Shown in pieces: positions 45,712 through 55,464 of a stretch of 64,000 bases of DNA (its first letter is position 1; every line of letters begins with the position of its first letter). Below the pieces are notes generated by a model, which searched no databases, was not told where the DNA came from, and saw only the letters and a list, made by a program, of their open reading frames with translations. A program made the position numbers and the translations under genes. The DNA comes from Streptomyces sp. MP131-18 (GTDB lineage: Bacteria > Actinomycetota > Actinomycetes > Streptomycetales > Streptomycetaceae). Location: the NCBI RefSeq assembly GCF_001984575.1, contig NZ_LZNS01000001.1:747938-811937 (forward strand), read 5' to 3'.

Positions 45712-46347
45712 ATGAGCAAGAAGACGGAGAAAACCGCGCGCGCCCTGCTGGAACGGTGCGGGCAGACGTACGCCGAGCAGGCCGGAATCCGGCTGAAGAA
45801 CACGCCGGGCCCGCTCTACCAGGTGCTGGTGCTCGCGCACCTGCTGTCCGCGCGCATCCGCAGCGACATCGCGGTGGATGCCGCGCGGGCCCTGTTCGAC
45901 GCCGGGACGCGCGATCCGCGGCGCATGCGGGACGCCACCTGGCAGCAGCGCGTCGATGCGCTGGGCGTCGGCGGCTACCGCAGGTACGACGAGCGGACCG
46001 CGACCCAGCTGGGCGACGGCGCGCGCCTGCTCCTCGACCGGTACGGCGGCGACCTGCGCCGGCTGCGCGGGGACAACGTGACAGAACGGCTGCGCGAATA
46101 CCCCGGCATCGGCCCCATGGGCGTGGACATCTTCCTGCGCGAGGTCCAGGCCGTGTGGCCCGAGTACGCGCCCTACATCGACCGCAAGGCGCAGGACGGC
46201 GCCGAACGCGTCGGCCTGCCGCGTTCCCCCAGGAGCCTGGGCGGACTGGTCGGCGACGACGACGTGACGCGGCTGACGGCGGGCCTGGTCCGGGTCTCGC
46301 TGGACAAGGGCCTCGCCGAGGACGTACGGGAGCTCGCGGGCCGCTGA
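45712..46347 (+). CDS. HhH-GPD superfamily DNA glycosylase (endonuclease III-like)
   Basis: A 211-residue helical protein with a helix-hairpin-helix (REYPGIGPMGVDIFLREV, about residues 130-147) and the downstream aspartate region PYIDRKAQ characteristic of base-excision glycosylases. It lacks the C-terminal four-cysteine iron-sulfur motif of classical Nth. The lysine that makes bifunctional lyases is not evident, so it may be a monofunctional glycosylase or only a DNA-binding relative. The damaged base is unknown. It is probably cotranscribed with its small neighbours. Confidence 0.7.
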   Translation: MSKKTEKTARALLERCGQTYAEQAGIRLKNTPGPLYQVLVLAHLLSARIRSDIAVDAARALFDAGTRDPRRMRDATWQQRVDALGVGGYRRYDERTATQLGDGARLLLDRYGGDLRRLRGDNVTERLREYPGIGPMGVDIFLREVQAVWPEYAPYIDRKAQDGAERVGLPRSPRSLGGLVGDDDVTRLTAGLVRVSLDKGLAEDVRELAGR

Positions 46348-46413
46348 GAGGTTTCCGAGCGGCCCGGCCGGAAACCCGCAGGACGATCCGTACGACCCAC
46401 CGGGAGGCGCACG

Positions 46414-46761
46414 ATGGCCGACACCGAAGCTCTGGAACTGGAAGCGCTGTGGGCGGAGTTCCACAACGTCGTCAACATGACGTCCCAGGAGCTGGCGGCG
46501 TGGCTGCGCACCAGCAGCGCGGGCGAGGAGACGGAGCAGCCGCCCGAGGAGGCGGGGCCCGAGCAGGGCCGGGGCGTGCTCGCCATCCTCCGCAAGCGGC
46601 GGATGGACCTCACGGACGCCGACGTCGACCTGATGTACGACATCGTGGACACGGTACGCAACGAGCGGGCCGCGGGCCCCCGCGCGACCGTGCCGGAGCC
46701 GGACTGGCGCAGGCGGCTGATGAGCCTGGGACACGACCCGCTGCGCGCCGAAGAGGCGTAG
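46414..46761 (+). CDS. DUF3140-family protein
   Basis: A 115-residue protein with the DUF3140 signature around LWAEFHNVVNMTSQELAAWL and a C-terminal segment DWRRRLMSLGHDPL. The family is known only as a small actinobacterial domain, often near DNA-repair or stress genes, and has no known activity. The ATG follows GGGAGG. It ends just before an 18-bp hairpin shared with the convergent dehydratase. Confidence 0.75.
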   Translation: MADTEALELEALWAEFHNVVNMTSQELAAWLRTSSAGEETEQPPEEAGPEQGRGVLAILRKRRMDLTDADVDLMYDIVDTVRNERAAGPRATVPEPDWRRRLMSLGHDPLRAEEA

Positions 46762-46771
46762 CACCGGGCCG

Positions 46772-46814
46772 CACGGTCCGGGCCCGGCCTGTGGGGGGCC
46801 GGGCCCGGACCGTG
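46772..46814. terminator. Bidirectional intrinsic terminator
   Basis: A perfect 18-bp stem with a 7-base loop (TGTGGGG, 46790-46796). It lies 10 bp after the DUF3140 stop and ends immediately before the stop codon of the convergent dehydratase gene. Confidence 0.85.
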
Positions 46815-48170
46815 TCAAAGCCCGGGGTGCGGGCGGGGCGGGCCGGCCTCGACGGCCAGCTCGGTCGCCCAGAACTCCCCGTCCGGGTACGCGTACTCGG
46901 CGAGCGCGGCCGGGCGCATCGCCGCGGAGAAACCGGGGGCGGTGGGAGCGAGGTAGCGCCCGGAACGGATGCGCACCGGGTCGGTGAAGTGCTCGTGCAG
47001 GTGGTCGGCGTACTCGATGACCCGCTCGGGCGTGGGGCCCGCCAGGGCCACGAAGTCGAACATGGCCAGGTGCTGCACCAGCTCGGACAGGCCCACGCCG
47101 CCCGCATGCGGGCAGACCGGCACACCGAACTTGGCGGCCAGCAGCAGGATGGCGAGGTTCTCGTTGACGCCCGCCACGCGCGTCGCGTCGAGCTGGAAGA
47201 TGTCGATGGCCCCGGCCTGGAGCAGCTGCTTGACCACGACCCGGTTCTGCGCGTGCTCGCCGGTGGCCACCCGCACCGGCGCGACGCCCCTGCGGACGGC
47301 CGCGTGGCCGAGCACGTCGTCCGGGCTGGTGGGCTCCTCGATCCAGTACGGGTCGAACTCGCGCAGGGCCGACACCCACTGGACGGCCTGGTCCACGTCC
47401 CAGCGCTGGTTGGCGTCCACGGCGATGCGCACACCGGGCCCGACGGCGGCGCGTGCCGCGCGCAGGCGCCGGCGGTCCGCCTCCAGGTCGGCTCCCACCT
47501 TGAGCTTGATCTGGGTGAAGCCCTCGGCGACCGCCCGCTCGGCCAGCCGGGTCAGCTTGGCGTCGGAGTACCCGAGCCAGCCGGGTGAGGTGGTGTAGGC
47601 CGGGCAGCCCTCGGCCCGCAGCAGCGCGGTGCGCTCCGCGGCGCCCTGCCTGCCGCGGCGCAGCAGCCCGAGGGCCTCGTCCGGGGTCAGTGCGTCGGTG
47701 AGGTACCTGAAGTCGACCTGCGTGAGCAGCCATTCGGGCTCGGCCTCGGCGAGCAGCTGCCACAGCGGCAGGCCCGCGCGGCGGGCCGCGAGGTCCCAGG
47801 CCGCGTTGACGACGGCGCCGATGGCCATGTGCATCACGCCCTTCTCGGGGCCGAGCCAGCGCAGCTGGCTGTCGCCGATCAGGTCCCGGTACAGGGTGCC
47901 CGGGTCGGCGGCGAGCGCGGCGGCGTCCCGGCCCACGAGGTGGGGCGCGAGCGAGCGGATCGCCGCCACCTGCACGTCGTTGCCGCGACCGATGGTGAAC
48001 GTGAAGCCGTGGCCGTCGGGCTCGTCCTCGTGCGAGGTGCGCAGGACGACGTAGGCGGCCGAGTAGTCGGGGTCGGGGTTCATCGCGTCCGACCCGTCCA
48101 GCTCTCTTGAGGTGGGGAACCGGACGTCGTAGGTCTCGATGGCAGTGATCCGGGGCGTGCTCGACGGCAT
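46815..48170 (-). CDS. Enolase-superfamily dehydratase, probably L-fuconate dehydratase
   Basis: A 451-residue mandelate-racemase-type enolase. The barrel shows the KxK motif (IKLKVGAD), metal ligands around [16 protein letters not shown] and GEHAQNR, and a late PHAGGVGL histidine. The length, the N-terminal [27 protein letters not shown] and the SPGWLGY loop fit L-fuconate dehydratase, which makes 2-keto-3-deoxy-L-fuconate. The start at 48170 has AGAGG eight bases upstream. No other fucose genes are adjacent, so the substrate is a family inference. Confidence 0.82.
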   Translation of the reverse strand: MPSSTPRITAIETYDVRFPTSRELDGSDAMNPDPDYSAAYVVLRTSHEDEPDGHGFTFTIGRGNDVQVAAIRSLAPHLVGRDAAALAADPGTLYRDLIGDSQLRWLGPEKGVMHMAIGAVVNAAWDLAARRAGLPLWQLLAEAEPEWLLTQVDFRYLTDALTPDEALGLLRRGRQGAAERTALLRAEGCPAYTTSPGWLGYSDAKLTRLAERAVAEGFTQIKLKVGADLEADRRRLRAARAAVGPGVRIAVDANQRWDVDQAVQWVSALREFDPYWIEEPTSPDDVLGHAAVRRGVAPVRVATGEHAQNRVVVKQLLQAGAIDIFQLDATRVAGVNENLAILLLAAKFGVPVCPHAGGVGLSELVQHLAMFDFVALAGPTPERVIEYADHLHEHFTDPVRIRSGRYLAPTAPGFSAAMRPAALAEYAYPDGEFWATELAVEAGPPRPHPGL

Positions 48171-48262
48171 CGGGGGACCTCTTTCGGGGCAGCGGCTCAC
48201 TGCCGGAACCCTAAAGCCGCACATCATCCCCCACAAGCGAACGACGGCGCACGCCCGTCGTG

Positions 48263-49447
48263 TCAGCCGTCGGCCGGTCTGGCGTTCAGCGAGGGGTCGG
48301 GCGCGGACCTCCGGGCGGCCGAGCGCACCGCGAACGCCTCCCACCAGGGGTCGAGCGGAAGCCCGGTCGCAGGCTCGAAGGACTCCCCCGGCCGCGGCAC
48401 CGCGACCGTCACCTCGGTGGCCCCGGCCTCCCGCACGGTGCGCTCGACGGGCTCCTCCCAGGGGTGGAGCGCCAGATTGAACGTGCCCCAGTGGATGGGC
48501 AGCAGCACCCCGCCCGGCTCGCCGCCCGACAGGTCGAGGTGGGCCCGCACACCCTCCTCGGGCGTCATGTGGATGTCCGGCCAGTACTCACTGCTGTAGG
48601 CGCCTATCTGGATCATGGTGGCGTCGAACGGGCCGTGCCGCTCGCCGATCTCGGCGAAACCGGGGAAGTAGCCGGTGTCGCCGCTGTGGTAGACGCGGTG
48701 CTCGGGACCGGCCACCACCCACGAGGCCCACAGGGTCTGCCACCGGTCGCGCAGCCCGCGGCCGCAGAAGTGCTGACCCGGCGTGGCGGTCAGCGTCAGG
48801 CCGGCGACGTCCGCCGACTCGTGCCAGTCCAGCTCGGCCAGGCGGGCGGCGGGCACGCCCCAGCGCTCCAGATGCGCTCCGACCCCGAGCGGCACGGCGA
48901 ACACGGCGTCGGTGGCGATCAGGGCCCTGATCGCCGGCATGTCCAAATGGTCGTAGTGGTCGTGGGAAATGACGACGGCGTCCAGCGGCCCCAGCTCGGA
49001 CAGCTCGGCCGGCACCGGGTGCAGCCGCCGGGGTCCGGCGAAGGAGAACGGCGAACAGCGCTCGCCCCACACCGGGTCGAACAGCACGCGCCGGCCGTCG
49101 ATCTCGACCAGGACACTGGCGTGCCCGAGCCACGTCACGCGCAGCCCCGAGGCCGGCGGGCCGCCGGTGACGGCCGCCGGCTTCGCCAGCGGCAGCCGGC
49201 CGGCCGGGGCCCTGCGGAGCCGGTCGGCCCTGCGCAGCATGTCCCGCAGCATCGGCAGCATCTCGAACGGGCCGCTCATGCGCACCGGCCGGGCATTGCG
49301 GAACGCGCCGTCGCGGTACTGCGGCGAACGCCGGATGCGCTCCAGGCGCTCGCCCGTGGGCCGGCCGCCGAACGAGGCGGGCCGCAGGCGGGCGGAAAGC
49401 GGGGCGCGGGCACGGGTGCGGGTCGGAGGAGACGAGGAATCGGGCAC
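48263..49447 (-). CDS. Metallo-beta-lactamase-fold hydrolase (UlaG/NAPE-PLD-like)
   Basis: A 394-residue MBL-fold enzyme. Zinc ligands are in HDHYDHLD, a TPGQHFCGR histidine, SGDTGYF and the final IHWGTF. The arrangement is that of NAPE-PLD and RomA-like hydrolases, which act on phosphodiesters or lactones. An N-terminal ~90-residue basic extension ([22 protein letters not shown]) is typical of that subgroup. I chose the GTG at 49447 with GGGAGG five bases upstream. It diverges from the kinase-like gene across ~190 bp. The substrate is unknown. Confidence 0.8.
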   Translation of the reverse strand: MPDSSSPPTRTRARAPLSARLRPASFGGRPTGERLERIRRSPQYRDGAFRNARPVRMSGPFEMLPMLRDMLRRADRLRRAPAGRLPLAKPAAVTGGPPASGLRVTWLGHASVLVEIDGRRVLFDPVWGERCSPFSFAGPRRLHPVPAELSELGPLDAVVISHDHYDHLDMPAIRALIATDAVFAVPLGVGAHLERWGVPAARLAELDWHESADVAGLTLTATPGQHFCGRGLRDRWQTLWASWVVAGPEHRVYHSGDTGYFPGFAEIGERHGPFDATMIQIGAYSSEYWPDIHMTPEEGVRAHLDLSGGEPGGVLLPIHWGTFNLALHPWEEPVERTVREAGATEVTVAVPRPGESFEPATGLPLDPWWEAFAVRSAARRSAPDPSLNARPADG

Positions 49448-49635
49448 GTGGACCTCCCAGGACGCGGCTGCCGCCACTTTAATCCATCGGGGTGACAACC
49501 AGTCACCCTGCGCAAGGCCGGGGGCCGGCCACGCGGCATCCCCGCGGCGCATCCACCCTGAAGGGGATGTGCGGGAACGCCGGATCGGCCCTGGGGCCGA
49601 CTTCGGGGCGCGGCGGCGGCCGTAACCTGGCGGCC

Positions 49636-50400
49636 ATGAATGTGGCCGCCGTGAAGCCGGGCTCCCCGCACCGGCGCCCCGTGGACGCCGACCTCGTCTG
49701 GGCGGTGCTGCTGCTCGTGCTGTGCGGTGTGAACATCGTGGCCGATCCCGAGCTGCGGGGCTGGGCCGCGGCGGCGAGCGCGGTGACGGCGCTGTCCCTG
49801 TCCCTGGGAGTCGCGCTGCGGCGGCGGGTCCCGGAGCGCACCCTGGTGCTCGCCCTGGCGGTGTGCCTGGCGCAGATCGTGTGGTCGGGCGGACCCGCCG
49901 TCGCCGCGTTCGCCGTGTATGCCATCGTCTGCGCCGCGGCCGATCTGGGCGCCCGGTGGGCTGTGCGGCTCGCCCTGATCGGCGGCCTGGGCGCGGCCGC
50001 CCTCGCCGCGGTGCGGCAGGACCGCGGCCTGGGCACGGCGGTGGAGATGACCGTTGCCCTGTCGGTGCCGATCGCGCTCAGCTGGGCGCTCGGCTTCCGG
50101 GCCCGCTGCCGCCGCTGTTACCGCAGGCAGCTCGCGGAACGCGCCGACGGCCTGGCGCAGCTGCGCTCGGACCGGCACCGCGCGGCGGTGGCGGACCAGC
50201 GCGCCGAGATCTGCCGGGAGATGTACGACCTGACCGGCCACCGCGTCGCGGGCATGGTGGTGCACGCGGAGGCGGCGGACCGGGTGCTGGACGCGGCACC
50301 CGAACGGGCCGGGCAGTCCCTGCACGTGATCGCCACGATGGGCAGGGAGTCCGAGGCGGAGCTCCGGCGGGCCAGGACGCTGCTGCGCGCCCCGGAGTGA
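49636..50400 (+). CDS. Degenerate/truncated NarL-group histidine kinase-like membrane protein
   Basis: A 254-residue protein. About five TM helices (residues ~20-165) precede a HisKA_3-type dimerisation helix. Where active kinases have an R-E-L-H-D box, this reads REMYDLTGH, with tyrosine in place of the phosphorylated histidine. The frame stops at the end of the dimerisation helices, with no ATPase domain. It should not signal by itself. It may be a relic or a regulatory partner of a complete kinase. No response regulator is nearby. The start is uncertain: the frame is open back to 49492, and 49636 is chosen because the membrane domain starts soon after. Confidence 0.6.
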   Translation: MNVAAVKPGSPHRRPVDADLVWAVLLLVLCGVNIVADPELRGWAAAASAVTALSLSLGVALRRRVPERTLVLALAVCLAQIVWSGGPAVAAFAVYAIVCAAADLGARWAVRLALIGGLGAAALAAVRQDRGLGTAVEMTVALSVPIALSWALGFRARCRRCYRRQLAERADGLAQLRSDRHRAAVADQRAEICREMYDLTGHRVAGMVVHAEAADRVLDAAPERAGQSLHVIATMGRESEAELRRARTLLRAPE

Positions 50401-50461
50401 GCCGGACGCCGGGTCCTGCACGCGTTTGGAGAAGCCGCCCGGCGCGCCGGATAGTAGGGGC

Positions 50462-50968
50462 ATGGCTTACTCGACCGTCGTCGTCATGGGTGTCTCCGGC
50501 GTGGGCAAGACCACCGTCGCCCGGGCCCTGGCCGAGCGACTGGGCGTGCCGTTCGCCGAGGCGGACGACTTCCACCCGCCCGCCAACGTCGCCAAGATGT
50601 CCGCCGGCACTCCCCTGACCGACGCCGACCGCGAGCCATGGCTCCGCTCGCTCGGCGCGTGGCTCGGCGAGCGCGAGAAGGAGGACAGCGGCGGGGTGAT
50701 GACCTGCTCGGCGCTGAAGCGGGCGTACCGCGAGACGCTTCGGGCGGGCGCGCCCGGTGTCTTCTTCCTCCACCTGGAGGGCAGCAAGGAGCTGATAGAG
50801 GAGCGGCTCGGGCGCCGCACCGGGCACTTCATGCCGCCGGCGCTGCTGGCCTCGCAGTTCTCCGACCTGGAGCCGCTCGGCGCCGGGGAGAACGGCGCGG
50901 TGCTCGACGTCCGTCCGACGCCCGAGGAGCTCGTGGACCAGGCGATCGAGGTACTCGCGGTGCAGTGA
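50462..50968 (+). CDS. gntK: Gluconokinase
   Basis: A 168-residue thermoresistant-type gluconokinase that phosphorylates gluconate to 6-phosphogluconate. It has P-loop MGVSGVGKTT, the substrate segment ADDFHPPANVAKMSAGTPLTD, CSALKRAYRE and LGRRTGHFMPPALLASQF. It is a complete single domain. No gluconate permease or GntR regulator is adjacent. It is convergent with the isomerase gene, and two hairpins lie between them. Confidence 0.92.
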   Translation: MAYSTVVVMGVSGVGKTTVARALAERLGVPFAEADDFHPPANVAKMSAGTPLTDADREPWLRSLGAWLGEREKEDSGGVMTCSALKRAYRETLRAGAPGVFFLHLEGSKELIEERLGRRTGHFMPPALLASQFSDLEPLGAGENGAVLDVRPTPEELVDQAIEVLAVQ

Positions 50969-51005
50969 GCCCGCGGCGGGCGACCGCCGCACCCTTCAGC
51001 TGCCT

Positions 51006-51054
51006 CACCGGGTACGCATCGCAAAGGCACTCAGCACGCCATGCGTACCCGGTG
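51006..51054. terminator. Long-looped inverted repeat between convergent genes
   Basis: Perfect 14-bp arms (CACCGGGTACGCAT and its complement) separated by 21 bases. It lies 37 bp after the gluconokinase stop. The long loop is unusual for a terminator, so it could instead be a protein site. Confidence 0.55.
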
Positions 51055-51075
51055 GCCGGCTCAAGCCCGCTTGTT

Positions 51076-51094
51076 CCGCACCGCTCCGGTGCGG
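51076..51094. terminator. Short hairpin between convergent genes
   Basis: A perfect 8-bp stem (CCGCACCG) with a three-base loop, 10 bp from the stop of the isomerase gene on the minus strand. It probably terminates that operon and backs up the repeat at 51006. Confidence 0.65.
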
Positions 51095-51104
51095 GACGCC
51101 GGGG

Positions 51105-52106
51105 TCACTCGCTGCCGAAGGCCGCGTCGAACGACGCGGTGGGCGGCGGGTAGTCGTAGGAGCGCAGCCGTGCCAGGGCCTCGGGCGCGCCGGCCAGCCG
51201 GTCCATGCCGGCGTCCTCCCACTCCACGGATACCGGCCCGTCGTAGCCGATGGAGCGCAGCATCCGGAACACGTCCTCCCAGACCACGTCGCCGTGCCCG
51301 GCGGAGACGAAGTCCCAGCCACGGCGCGGGTCGCCCCACGGCAGGTGGGACCCGAGGCGGCCGTTGCGGCCGTCGAGGCGGCGGCGGGCCTCCTTGCAGT
51401 CCACGTGGTAGATGCGGTCCCTGAAGTCGTACAGGAAGTTGACCGGGTCCAGGTCCTGCCACACGAAGTGGCTCGGGTCGAAGTTCAGCCCGAACGCCGG
51501 GCGGTGGTCGACCGCTTCGAGGGCCTGCTTGGTGGTCCAGTAGTCGTAGGCGATCTCGCTGGGGTGCACCTCGTGCGCGAAGCGCACGCCCTCGGCGTCG
51601 AAGACGTCGAGGATCGGGTTCCAGCGTGTCGCGAAGTCCTCGTAGCCGCGCTCGATCATGCCGGGCGGGACCGGCGGGAACATGGCGACGAGGTGCCAGA
51701 TCGAGGAGCCGGTGAAGCCGATGACGGTCCGCACCCCGAAGGCCGCGGCGGCGCGGGCGGTGTCGGCCATCTCCTTGGCGGCCCTGGTGCGCACGCCCTC
51801 GGGCTCGCCGTCGCCCCAGATCCTGGCGGGCACGATGCCCTGGTGGCGTTCGTCGATGGGGTTGTCGCACACCGCCTGGCCGACGAGGTGGTTGGAGATG
51901 GCGAAGCACTCCAGGCCGTACTTCTCCAGCAGGGCGTGCCGCCCCGCGACGTAGTCGGGCTCGGCGAGGGCGCGGTCGACCTCGAAGTGGTCGCCCCAGC
52001 AGGCCAGTTCCAGGCCGTCGTAGCCGAAGTCGCGGGCGAGCCGGCAGACCTCTTCCAGGGGCAGGTCAGCCCACTGGCCGGTGAACAGGGTGAACTTGCG
52101 TGGCAT
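51105..52106 (-). CDS. Sugar phosphate isomerase/epimerase-family TIM barrel
   Basis: A 333-residue xylose-isomerase-like (AP endonuclease 2 superfamily) barrel. Metal-ligand segments are [28 protein letters not shown] and SVEWEDAG. Relatives next to Gfo/Idh dehydrogenases isomerise inosose or keto-sugars, or act on 3-keto-glycosides. It is the last gene of the six-gene ROK/ABC locus, 21 bp after the dehydrogenase gene. The substrate is not determined by sequence. Confidence 0.82.
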   Translation of the reverse strand: MPRKFTLFTGQWADLPLEEVCRLARDFGYDGLELACWGDHFEVDRALAEPDYVAGRHALLEKYGLECFAISNHLVGQAVCDNPIDERHQGIVPARIWGDGEPEGVRTRAAKEMADTARAAAAFGVRTVIGFTGSSIWHLVAMFPPVPPGMIERGYEDFATRWNPILDVFDAEGVRFAHEVHPSEIAYDYWTTKQALEAVDHRPAFGLNFDPSHFVWQDLDPVNFLYDFRDRIYHVDCKEARRRLDGRNGRLGSHLPWGDPRRGWDFVSAGHGDVVWEDVFRMLRSIGYDGPVSVEWEDAGMDRLAGAPEALARLRSYDYPPPTASFDAAFGSE

Positions 52107-52127
52107 GGTGCTTACTCCTGCCTCTCC

Positions 52128-53297
52128 TCACTCGGGAACGGGGACGGGGGTGAAGACGGCGTTCTTCGCCGCGCTCTCCTCGATCGCGGTCAGGACCCGC
52201 TGGACCTGGAGGCCGTCGGCGAAGCTCGGCTCCGGCTGGGTACCGGAGGCGATCGCGTGCACCAGGTCCCTGGCCTGGTGGGTGAAGGTGTGCTCGTAGC
52301 CGAGACCGTGGCCGGGCGGCCACCAGCCCTCCAGGTAGGGGTGGTCCCCCTCGGTCACCTGGATGCGGCGGAAGCCGCCTTCGGCCGCGGGCAGGGTGTG
52401 GTCGTGGAACTCCAGCTCGTTCAGCCGCTCCAGGTCGAAGGCGAGCGAGCCCGCGGCACCGTTCAGCTCGATCCGCAGCTGGTTCTTGCGGCCCGCGGCG
52501 AGCCGGCTGACCTCGAACGAGGTGAGGGCGCCCGAGGCGAGCCGGCCGGTGAATGCGGCGGCGTCGTCCACGGTGACCTCGCCGAGCTGCCCGGCCTCCC
52601 CGCCGGGCAGGGCCCGCTGTTTGACGAAGGTCTCGGTCTGTGCGGAGACGCCCGTCAGCAGCTCGCCCGAGAGGTGCTGGGCGAGGTCGACGATGTGCGC
52701 GCCGAGGTCGCCCAGCGCGCCGGAGCCCGCCTTGTCCTTCTGGAGGCGCCAGACCAGGGGGAGGTCGGGGTCCTCCCCCCAGTCCTGGAGGTAGCTGACC
52801 CTGACGTGGCGCAGGGTGCCGATGCGGCCCTCGGCGATCAGGCGGCGCGCCAGGGCCAGCGCCGGAACGCGCCGGTAGTTGAAGCCGACCATGGCGAGCT
52901 GGCCCCGTTCCCGGGCGGCCTGCGCCGCCTCGGTCATGGCCTCGGCCTCGGCCACGGTGTTGGCCAGCGGCTTCTCGCACAGCACGTGTTTGCCCGCCTC
53001 CAGGGCGGCGATGGCGATTTCGGCGTGGCTGTCGCCGGGCGTGCAGATGTCGACGAGGCTCACGTCGTCGCGGGCGATGAGCGCCCGCCAGTCGGTCTCG
53101 GCGGCGGCCCAGCCGAGGCGGTCGGCCGCCGCCGATACGGCCGCCCGGTCACGACCGCACACGGCGGCGAGCACGGGGGACAGCGGCAGGTCGAACGCCC
53201 GGCCCACGGTGCGCCAGCCCTGCGAGTGGGCGGCTCCCATGAAGGCGTAGCCGACCATGCCGACGCCGAGTGGAGGGGCGGAGGTGGAATGCGGCAT
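52128..53297 (-). CDS. Gfo/Idh/MocA-family NAD(P)-dependent dehydrogenase
   Basis: A 389-residue oxidoreductase. The N-terminal Rossmann fold has GMVGYAFMGAAHS and the conserved CEKPLA lysine motif. The C-terminal alpha/beta substrate domain has the catalytic region GALGDLGAHIVDLAQHL. Family members oxidise or reduce a sugar hydroxyl (inositol, glucoside C3 and similar). The start is the ATG at 53297. It lies 29 bp after the binding-protein gene and 21 bp before the isomerase gene, so the imported sugar is probably oxidised here first. Confidence 0.88.
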   Translation of the reverse strand: MPHSTSAPPLGVGMVGYAFMGAAHSQGWRTVGRAFDLPLSPVLAAVCGRDRAAVSAAADRLGWAAAETDWRALIARDDVSLVDICTPGDSHAEIAIAALEAGKHVLCEKPLANTVAEAEAMTEAAQAARERGQLAMVGFNYRRVPALALARRLIAEGRIGTLRHVRVSYLQDWGEDPDLPLVWRLQKDKAGSGALGDLGAHIVDLAQHLSGELLTGVSAQTETFVKQRALPGGEAGQLGEVTVDDAAAFTGRLASGALTSFEVSRLAAGRKNQLRIELNGAAGSLAFDLERLNELEFHDHTLPAAEGGFRRIQVTEGDHPYLEGWWPPGHGLGYEHTFTHQARDLVHAIASGTQPEPSFADGLQVQRVLTAIEESAAKNAVFTPVPVPE

Positions 53298-53326
53298 CTG
53301 GTTCCCTGTCGGTTGCGGATGAAGCG

Positions 53327-54382
53327 TCAGTTGAAGCCTGTCGGCAGGTACTGCTCGACGTTCTCCTTCGTGACGACGGCGGAGTAGAGGGTGACGGAGG
53401 ACGGGATCTCGAACTCGGCGAGCCCGCCGATACCCTTCGCCTGGCCCAGCGCGCGGGCCAGGTCGATGGCCGAGGCGGCCATCGTCGGCGGGTAGAGCAC
53501 CGTGGCCTTGAGGACCGAATTGTCGGCCTGGATGGCGTCCATCGCCGACCTGGCGCCCGCCCCGCCCACCATGATGAACTCGTCGCGCCCGGCCTGGTCG
53601 ATGGCGCGCAGGGCGCCGACGCCCTGGTCGTCGTCGTGGTTCCACAGCGCGTCGAACTCCGACTGCGCCTGGAGCAGTCCGGACATGACCTCCTGCCCCG
53701 ACTCGACGGTGAACTCGGCCGCCTGCCTGGCCACCTTCTCGATGTTGGGGTAGTTGGCCAGCGCGTCGTCGAAGCCCTGGGTGCGCTGACCGGTCAGCTC
53801 CAGGTTGTCCGGTCCCGACAGCTCCACAACCCGGGCGTTCTGCACGTCACGGAGCTGCTCCCCGATGAAGTGTCCGGCGTTGAGTCCCATGCCGTAATTG
53901 TCGCCGCCGATCCAGCAGCGGTACGCCTGGGGGCTGTCGAAGATCCGGTCCAGGTTGATCACGGGGATGCCGGCCCGCATCGCGGTGAGGCCGATCTGGG
54001 TCAGCGCGATGCCGTCGGCCGGGAGGATGACGAGGACGTCGACCTCGCTGTTGATCAGCGTCTCGATCTGGCCGATCTGGGTGGCCGTGTCGTTGGAGCC
54101 CTCGGTGATCTCCAGCGTGACGTCCGCGTAGGTCTCGGCGCGCGAGCGGGCGTTCTCGTTGATGGCGTTCAGCCAGCCGTGGTCGGCCTGCGGGCCGGCG
54201 AAACCTATGGTGACCGGCGGGCCCTCGCTCTCCTCCGCGGCCGGGGCCTGCTGGCTGTCCTCCTCGTCGTCGCCGGTGTCGTTGCTGGTACAGCCGGCGA
54301 GCAGCACGCCTGCGGAGGCGGCGGCGCCGCCGAACAGGAGACCTCTGCGGCTGGCGAAACGCCTGGCGGATGAAGCACTCAT
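53327..54382 (-). CDS. Ribose-type sugar-binding lipoprotein (RbsB-like) with Tat-like signal
   Basis: A 351-residue periplasmic-binding protein of the RbsB/LacI-like cluster B. The signal has a twin-arginine pattern (SRRGLLFGG) and lipobox LAGC with C31, followed by an acidic linker. The mature part shows INENARSRAETYAD, the ligand segment VLVILPADG and NHDDDQGVGALRAID. It delivers a sugar or polyol to the RbsC-like permease encoded 29 bp upstream in the operon. Twin-arginine lipoproteins are common in Streptomyces. The sugar is not identified. Confidence 0.88.
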   Translation of the reverse strand: MSASSARRFASRRGLLFGGAAASAGVLLAGCTSNDTGDDEEDSQQAPAAEESEGPPVTIGFAGPQADHGWLNAINENARSRAETYADVTLEITEGSNDTATQIGQIETLINSEVDVLVILPADGIALTQIGLTAMRAGIPVINLDRIFDSPQAYRCWIGGDNYGMGLNAGHFIGEQLRDVQNARVVELSGPDNLELTGQRTQGFDDALANYPNIEKVARQAAEFTVESGQEVMSGLLQAQSEFDALWNHDDDQGVGALRAIDQAGRDEFIMVGGAGARSAMDAIQADNSVLKATVLYPPTMAASAIDLARALGQAKGIGGLAEFEIPSSVTLYSAVVTKENVEQYLPTGFN

Positions 54383-54411
54383 GGATGCGGACCTTCCGTA
54401 ATCGTCAATCG

Positions 54412-55464
54412 TCAGGGTTGCTGTGCGGCGGAGCGGCGCTGGAGCAGGACGGCGGCCACGATGATCGCGCCCTGGGCGATCTGCTGGCCCGCGCTGTCCA
54501 GGTTGTTCAGGGTGAACAAGTTGGTGATGGTGGTGAACACGAGCACGCCGAGCACGGAGCCGATGATCGTGCCGCGCCCGCCGCTGAGCAGGGTGCCGCC
54601 GATGATCGCGGCGGCGATGGCGTTCAGCTCGTAGAGGTTGCCGTTCGTGTTCTGGCCGGAGCCGCTGAGCACGACGAGCATGAACGCGGCGATGCCGCAG
54701 CACAGGCCGGACAGGGCGTAGATCATCAGGCGCTGGCGTTTGACGGCGATGCCGGCCAGCCGCGCGGCCTCGGGGTTGCCGCCGATCGCCACGGTGCGCC
54801 GGCCGAAGGTGGTGCGGTTGAGCAGGACCCAGCCGATGGCCGTCACCCCGGCGAAGATGAGCACGAGCGGGGGTATCCCGAAGATGTAGGCGTCACGGCC
54901 GCCGAGGTCGAGCACGGCGTCGACGGAGACGACCTGGGTGCGGCCCTCGGTGATCTGGAGGGCCAGGCCGCGGGCGGAGGCGAGCATGGCCAGCGTCGCG
55001 ACGAACGGGACCATCGGCCCGTAGGCGATCAGCACGCCGTTGACCAGGCCGCAGCCGAGGCCCACGATGAGGGCGGTGAAGATCATTCCCGCCATGCCGT
55101 AGTCCTGCGTGGCCACGGTGGTGCACCACACGGAGGCGAGGGCGACGATGGCGCCGACGGACAGGTCGATGCCGCCGCCGATGATGACGAACGTCACGCC
55201 GACGGTGACCACGCCGATGACGGACGCCTGCGTCAGGATCAGCTGGAGGTTGTCCGTGCTGAGGAACGCGTCGGGCTTGGTGATGGCCCCGATGATCGCC
55301 AGGACGGCGAGCACGCCGATCAGCGAGAGGCTGTGCACGTCGGCGAGGCGGCCGAGCAGGACGCGGCCGACGGGCTTGCCGGGCGCCGGGGGCGGCGGGG
55401 CGTCCGGCTGCGGCTTGCCGAGCGGGGGCGACGATGCGGGTTCGGAGGTGGCGCCGTGGGTCAC
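54412..55464 (-). CDS. Ribose-type ABC transporter permease (RbsC-like)
   Basis: A 350-residue membrane protein with 8-10 TM segments. A ~35-residue proline-rich cytoplasmic lead precedes the family landmarks GGGIDLSVGAIVALASV, AMLASARGLAL and NPEAARLAGI. It starts with a GTG that overlaps the ATPase stop (GTGA, 55461-55464), so the two are coupled. It forms the homodimeric channel of this importer. Confidence 0.9.
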   Translation of the reverse strand: MTHGATSEPASSPPLGKPQPDAPPPPAPGKPVGRVLLGRLADVHSLSLIGVLAVLAIIGAITKPDAFLSTDNLQLILTQASVIGVVTVGVTFVIIGGGIDLSVGAIVALASVWCTTVATQDYGMAGMIFTALIVGLGCGLVNGVLIAYGPMVPFVATLAMLASARGLALQITEGRTQVVSVDAVLDLGGRDAYIFGIPPLVLIFAGVTAIGWVLLNRTTFGRRTVAIGGNPEAARLAGIAVKRQRLMIYALSGLCCGIAAFMLVVLSGSGQNTNGNLYELNAIAAAIIGGTLLSGGRGTIIGSVLGVLVFTTITNLFTLNNLDSAGQQIAQGAIIVAAVLLQRRSAAQQP

